From: an uncultured Burkholderiaceae bacterium
GTDB taxonomy: Bacteria; Pseudomonadota; Gammaproteobacteria; Burkholderiales; Burkholderiaceae
Assembly (NCBI GenBank): GCA_937862845.1
Contig: CALMCK010000201.1
Location: forward strand, 1 to 7,593
Reading direction: 5' to 3'
DNA length: 7,593 bases
The notes under the pieces were generated by a model. That model had not been told where the DNA came from, ran no database searches, and saw nothing but the letters and a program-made list of their open reading frames with translations. Positions 6,014-7,593 of the stretch are shown piece after piece; the stretch's first letter is position 1, and each line of letters begins with the position of its first letter. Made by a program: the position numbers and the translations under genes.

Positions 6014-7593
6014 TCACTTCGGCAACATTGTGGTAGCGGAGCCCACAACAAATTTTAGGTACTGCCCTCCTTGACCTTTGGGTATTTGCGCCTGTATCCC
6101 GCCACTACCAGTGAACGTGCCACCTAACAGCGTGTTGGATTGAGACCCAATTAGCCCTACATTTGCAGGCATAGGTTTTGTAACTTCTAAAGTAATGACA
6201 TAAAGTTTTTCATTTGGCTTTTTAAACTCGTATGCTAAAGCCGTTACGTTTCGAGCTTCTGCGTCAGTTAATTTACCAACGTTATTAAAGGTTGCAAACT
6301 CTCCATATGCTGGAATATTTTGATTCTTAATTAAATTTAACTGTCCTTCATTCACAATCATCTGCATCTGCGTCCCCGCAGGAATTTCACCAGCCACTAC
6401 CTTGGTGTTTGCAGGCCACGGTGGGCTGCCATTGTACGTCGCATTCAAAGCGTTAGCCTCTTTAACCGTCGCAGCATTCAAGTTTTTACCAAACACCGCC
6501 TGCGAGACACTCAAAGCTGGGGCTTCGTTAAGCGCACTCGATGAAAGAGTTTTGGCTGTGTTGCCCACCGCCCCCTCAACCCCATTCACCGTCCCAGAAA
6601 CCGTCTGTCCCCCGAACCCCGTACCATCAGCCGCGCCACTTGTCACGCCTTTAAAACGAACTGCTCCTAAAAACAAAGTCCCGACATCAACCGCTTTTTG
6701 ACCGTTTTCAGCGTTTTCTCGTTGAACGGCGTTATTGTAATCGACCCAATTATTGACCCTCAAGCCATTTTCTGTTTGTGCAATCGCTGCACCAGCATCG
6801 GTGATTCCATTCGCGAATGTGGGTGGATAATTAGCAATACCATAGATTATACCTTTACCGCCTTCTTTGAAGCTAAAGAGGTTTGGATTTTCATCGAATC
6901 TTTTTTGCTCTTCGGGGCTTAGAGTAACGGCCTGTCCTGTTTCAATCAACCATGCCTCACGTTGTTGCATCTCAATTAAGCTACTGCGTTCGGTTTGCTG
7001 AGCAATGGTCAAATCCTGCGGGTTGCTATCAATTAGAAATTGATTGTATTTTTGGGCAGATTCCTTGGCACTGGGTATCTCTTTCAGAATCTTCGCTCGC
7101 TCATCCCCGGAAGCCAAAGCCGCAGCGGTTGCTTTTTTGCCATCACCTGTACCAAATATCCTTAAAAGCATTTGGGCAACAGGGTCGGTTGCGCCGACAC
7201 GAACCTCATCGGCTGCATTTTGGTGTGAAACACTGCTGTATGCGGTTGAGTTGTTCTTAAAATCACTGTCGTTTAAGTAAACTTCGGTCAATCCGAATGA
7301 TGCGCGGGCTTTGTTTAACTCTGTGTTGCAGCCTGAACGGCTGCCTGTTGCTGTGCTACACGCTTTAATCAGTCGGTCTGAGTTGATCAAGTCTCGTCGT
7401 TTAAGCCAACTGTTCAGCTTTTCTGAACATGCGCTGGTTGCGCCAGATGGGCAATTATTCATCTCCGTCCAGTAATGACTCCATTCACTTGCGGTCAAAT
7501 AATTATTATCCACCTCCACCTTACTGGCCAACTGTGCCGCCCCCGCATCGCCACCAACCGCTGAGGTGACACCACCGACGATGGTGCCGATGA
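6014..7593 (-). CDS. CdiA/FhaB-like contact-dependent toxin, C-terminal part (5' end beyond window)
   Basis: C-terminal 525 residues of a large secreted exoprotein that would deliver its tail into neighbouring cells. The frame is open to the right edge. A TTG at 7531 could be mistaken for a start, but 20 further in-frame codons upstream (GTIVGGVTSAVGGDAGAAQ) have the Gly/Ala-rich character seen before VENN motifs, so the gene continues. VDNN at 7513-7502, followed by YL, is an E-to-D version of the VENN pre-toxin motif. Cysteines at visible residues 47, 55, 78 and 88 follow in a helical segment. Then come a charged helical region (to about 230), a Gly/Ala-rich region (about 235-370) and a C-terminal domain from YNGSPPWP (residue 386) to the end, about 140 residues, which I take as the toxin. 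It contains GEIPAGTQMQM, GEFATFNN, a VTKPMP segment and GSGGIQAQIP. Its activity is unknown; a loose resemblance to NAD-acting (TNT-like) toxins is unproven. The immunity gene follows eight bases on. Confidence 0.85.
   Translation of the reverse strand, partial: IGTIVGGVTSAVGGDAGAAQLASKVEVDNNYLTASEWSHYWTEMNNCPSGATSACSEKLNSWLKRRDLINSDRLIKACSTATGSRSGCNTELNKARASFGLTEVYLNDSDFKNNSTAYSSVSHQNAADEVRVGATDPVAQMLLRIFGTGDGKKATAAALASGDERAKILKEIPSAKESAQKYNQFLIDSNPQDLTIAQQTERSSLIEMQQREAWLIETGQAVTLSPEEQKRFDENPNLFSFKEGGKGIIYGIANYPPTFANGITDAGAAIAQTENGLRVNNWVDYNNAVQRENAENGQKAVDVGTLFLGAVRFKGVTSGAADGTGFGGQTVSGTVNGVEGAVGNTAKTLSSSALNEAPALSVSQAVFGKNLNAATVKEANALNATYNGSPPWPANTKVVAGEIPAGTQMQMIVNEGQLNLIKNQNIPAYGEFATFNNVGKLTDAEARNVTALAYEFKKPNEKLYVITLEVTKPMPANVGLIGSQSNTLLGGTFTGSGGIQAQIPKGQGGQYLKFVVGSATTMLPK

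Noticed and set aside
7529..7531. TTG as the start of a complete 505-residue toxin gene
   Set aside because: The frame stays open to the window edge, and the upstream residues have the Gly/Ala-rich character expected before a VENN motif, so this is an internal codon.
1..7593. CRISPR array, insertion sequence or riboswitch
   Set aside because: No regularly spaced repeats, transposase-like frames, IS-type terminal repeats or recognisable aptamer motifs were seen.

Overview
The window comes from a Gram-negative bacterium, most likely a proteobacterium. It encodes a tripartite efflux pump with an outer-membrane lipoprotein channel, a second small lipoprotein, and the end of a two-partner-secretion (CdiA/FhaB-type) toxin. 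I lean towards Betaproteobacteria from general codon and composition feel, but nothing here fixes the genus. All confidently called genes are on the minus strand, so transcription runs from the right edge to the left edge.

Positions 1-4319 hold a compact operon, macA (4319-3135), macB (3135-1156) and a NodT/TolC-type outer-membrane factor (1133 to beyond position 1). macA and macB overlap in a TGATG junction and the third gene starts 22 bases after macB stops. The three products would form one complete pump: inner-membrane ABC transporter, periplasmic adaptor and outer-membrane exit duct. Positions 4320-4693 are non-coding and contain one strong hairpin. Positions 4694-4981 encode a small unrecognised lipoprotein with a tandem 8-residue repeat.

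Positions 5040-5138 are the structural hinge of the window. A textbook intrinsic terminator with a C(UUCG)G loop follows a 45-base 3' half of a tRNA-Thr (anticodon UGU). It runs from the anticodon loop to an encoded CCA, and the 5' half is missing. The break falls in an inverted repeat. This looks like the far attachment site of an element integrated into a tRNA-Thr gene. The pump side (left) would then be older chromosome, and everything to the right would be island DNA.

Positions 5132-5537 hold short repeats typical of recombinase-binding regions and possibly the 5' remnant of a small plus-strand membrane-protein gene. Positions 5538-7593 carry a contact-dependent-inhibition module. It consists of the C-terminal 525 residues of a CdiA-like exoprotein (5' end off the window), with a VDNN variant of the VENN pre-toxin motif, a four-cysteine segment and a C-terminal candidate toxin domain. 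It is followed directly by a 155-residue soluble protein in the position of the cognate immunity gene. I recognise neither the toxin domain nor the immunity family with confidence. This toxin-immunity pair at the end of a tRNA-inserted island is the most interesting content of the window.
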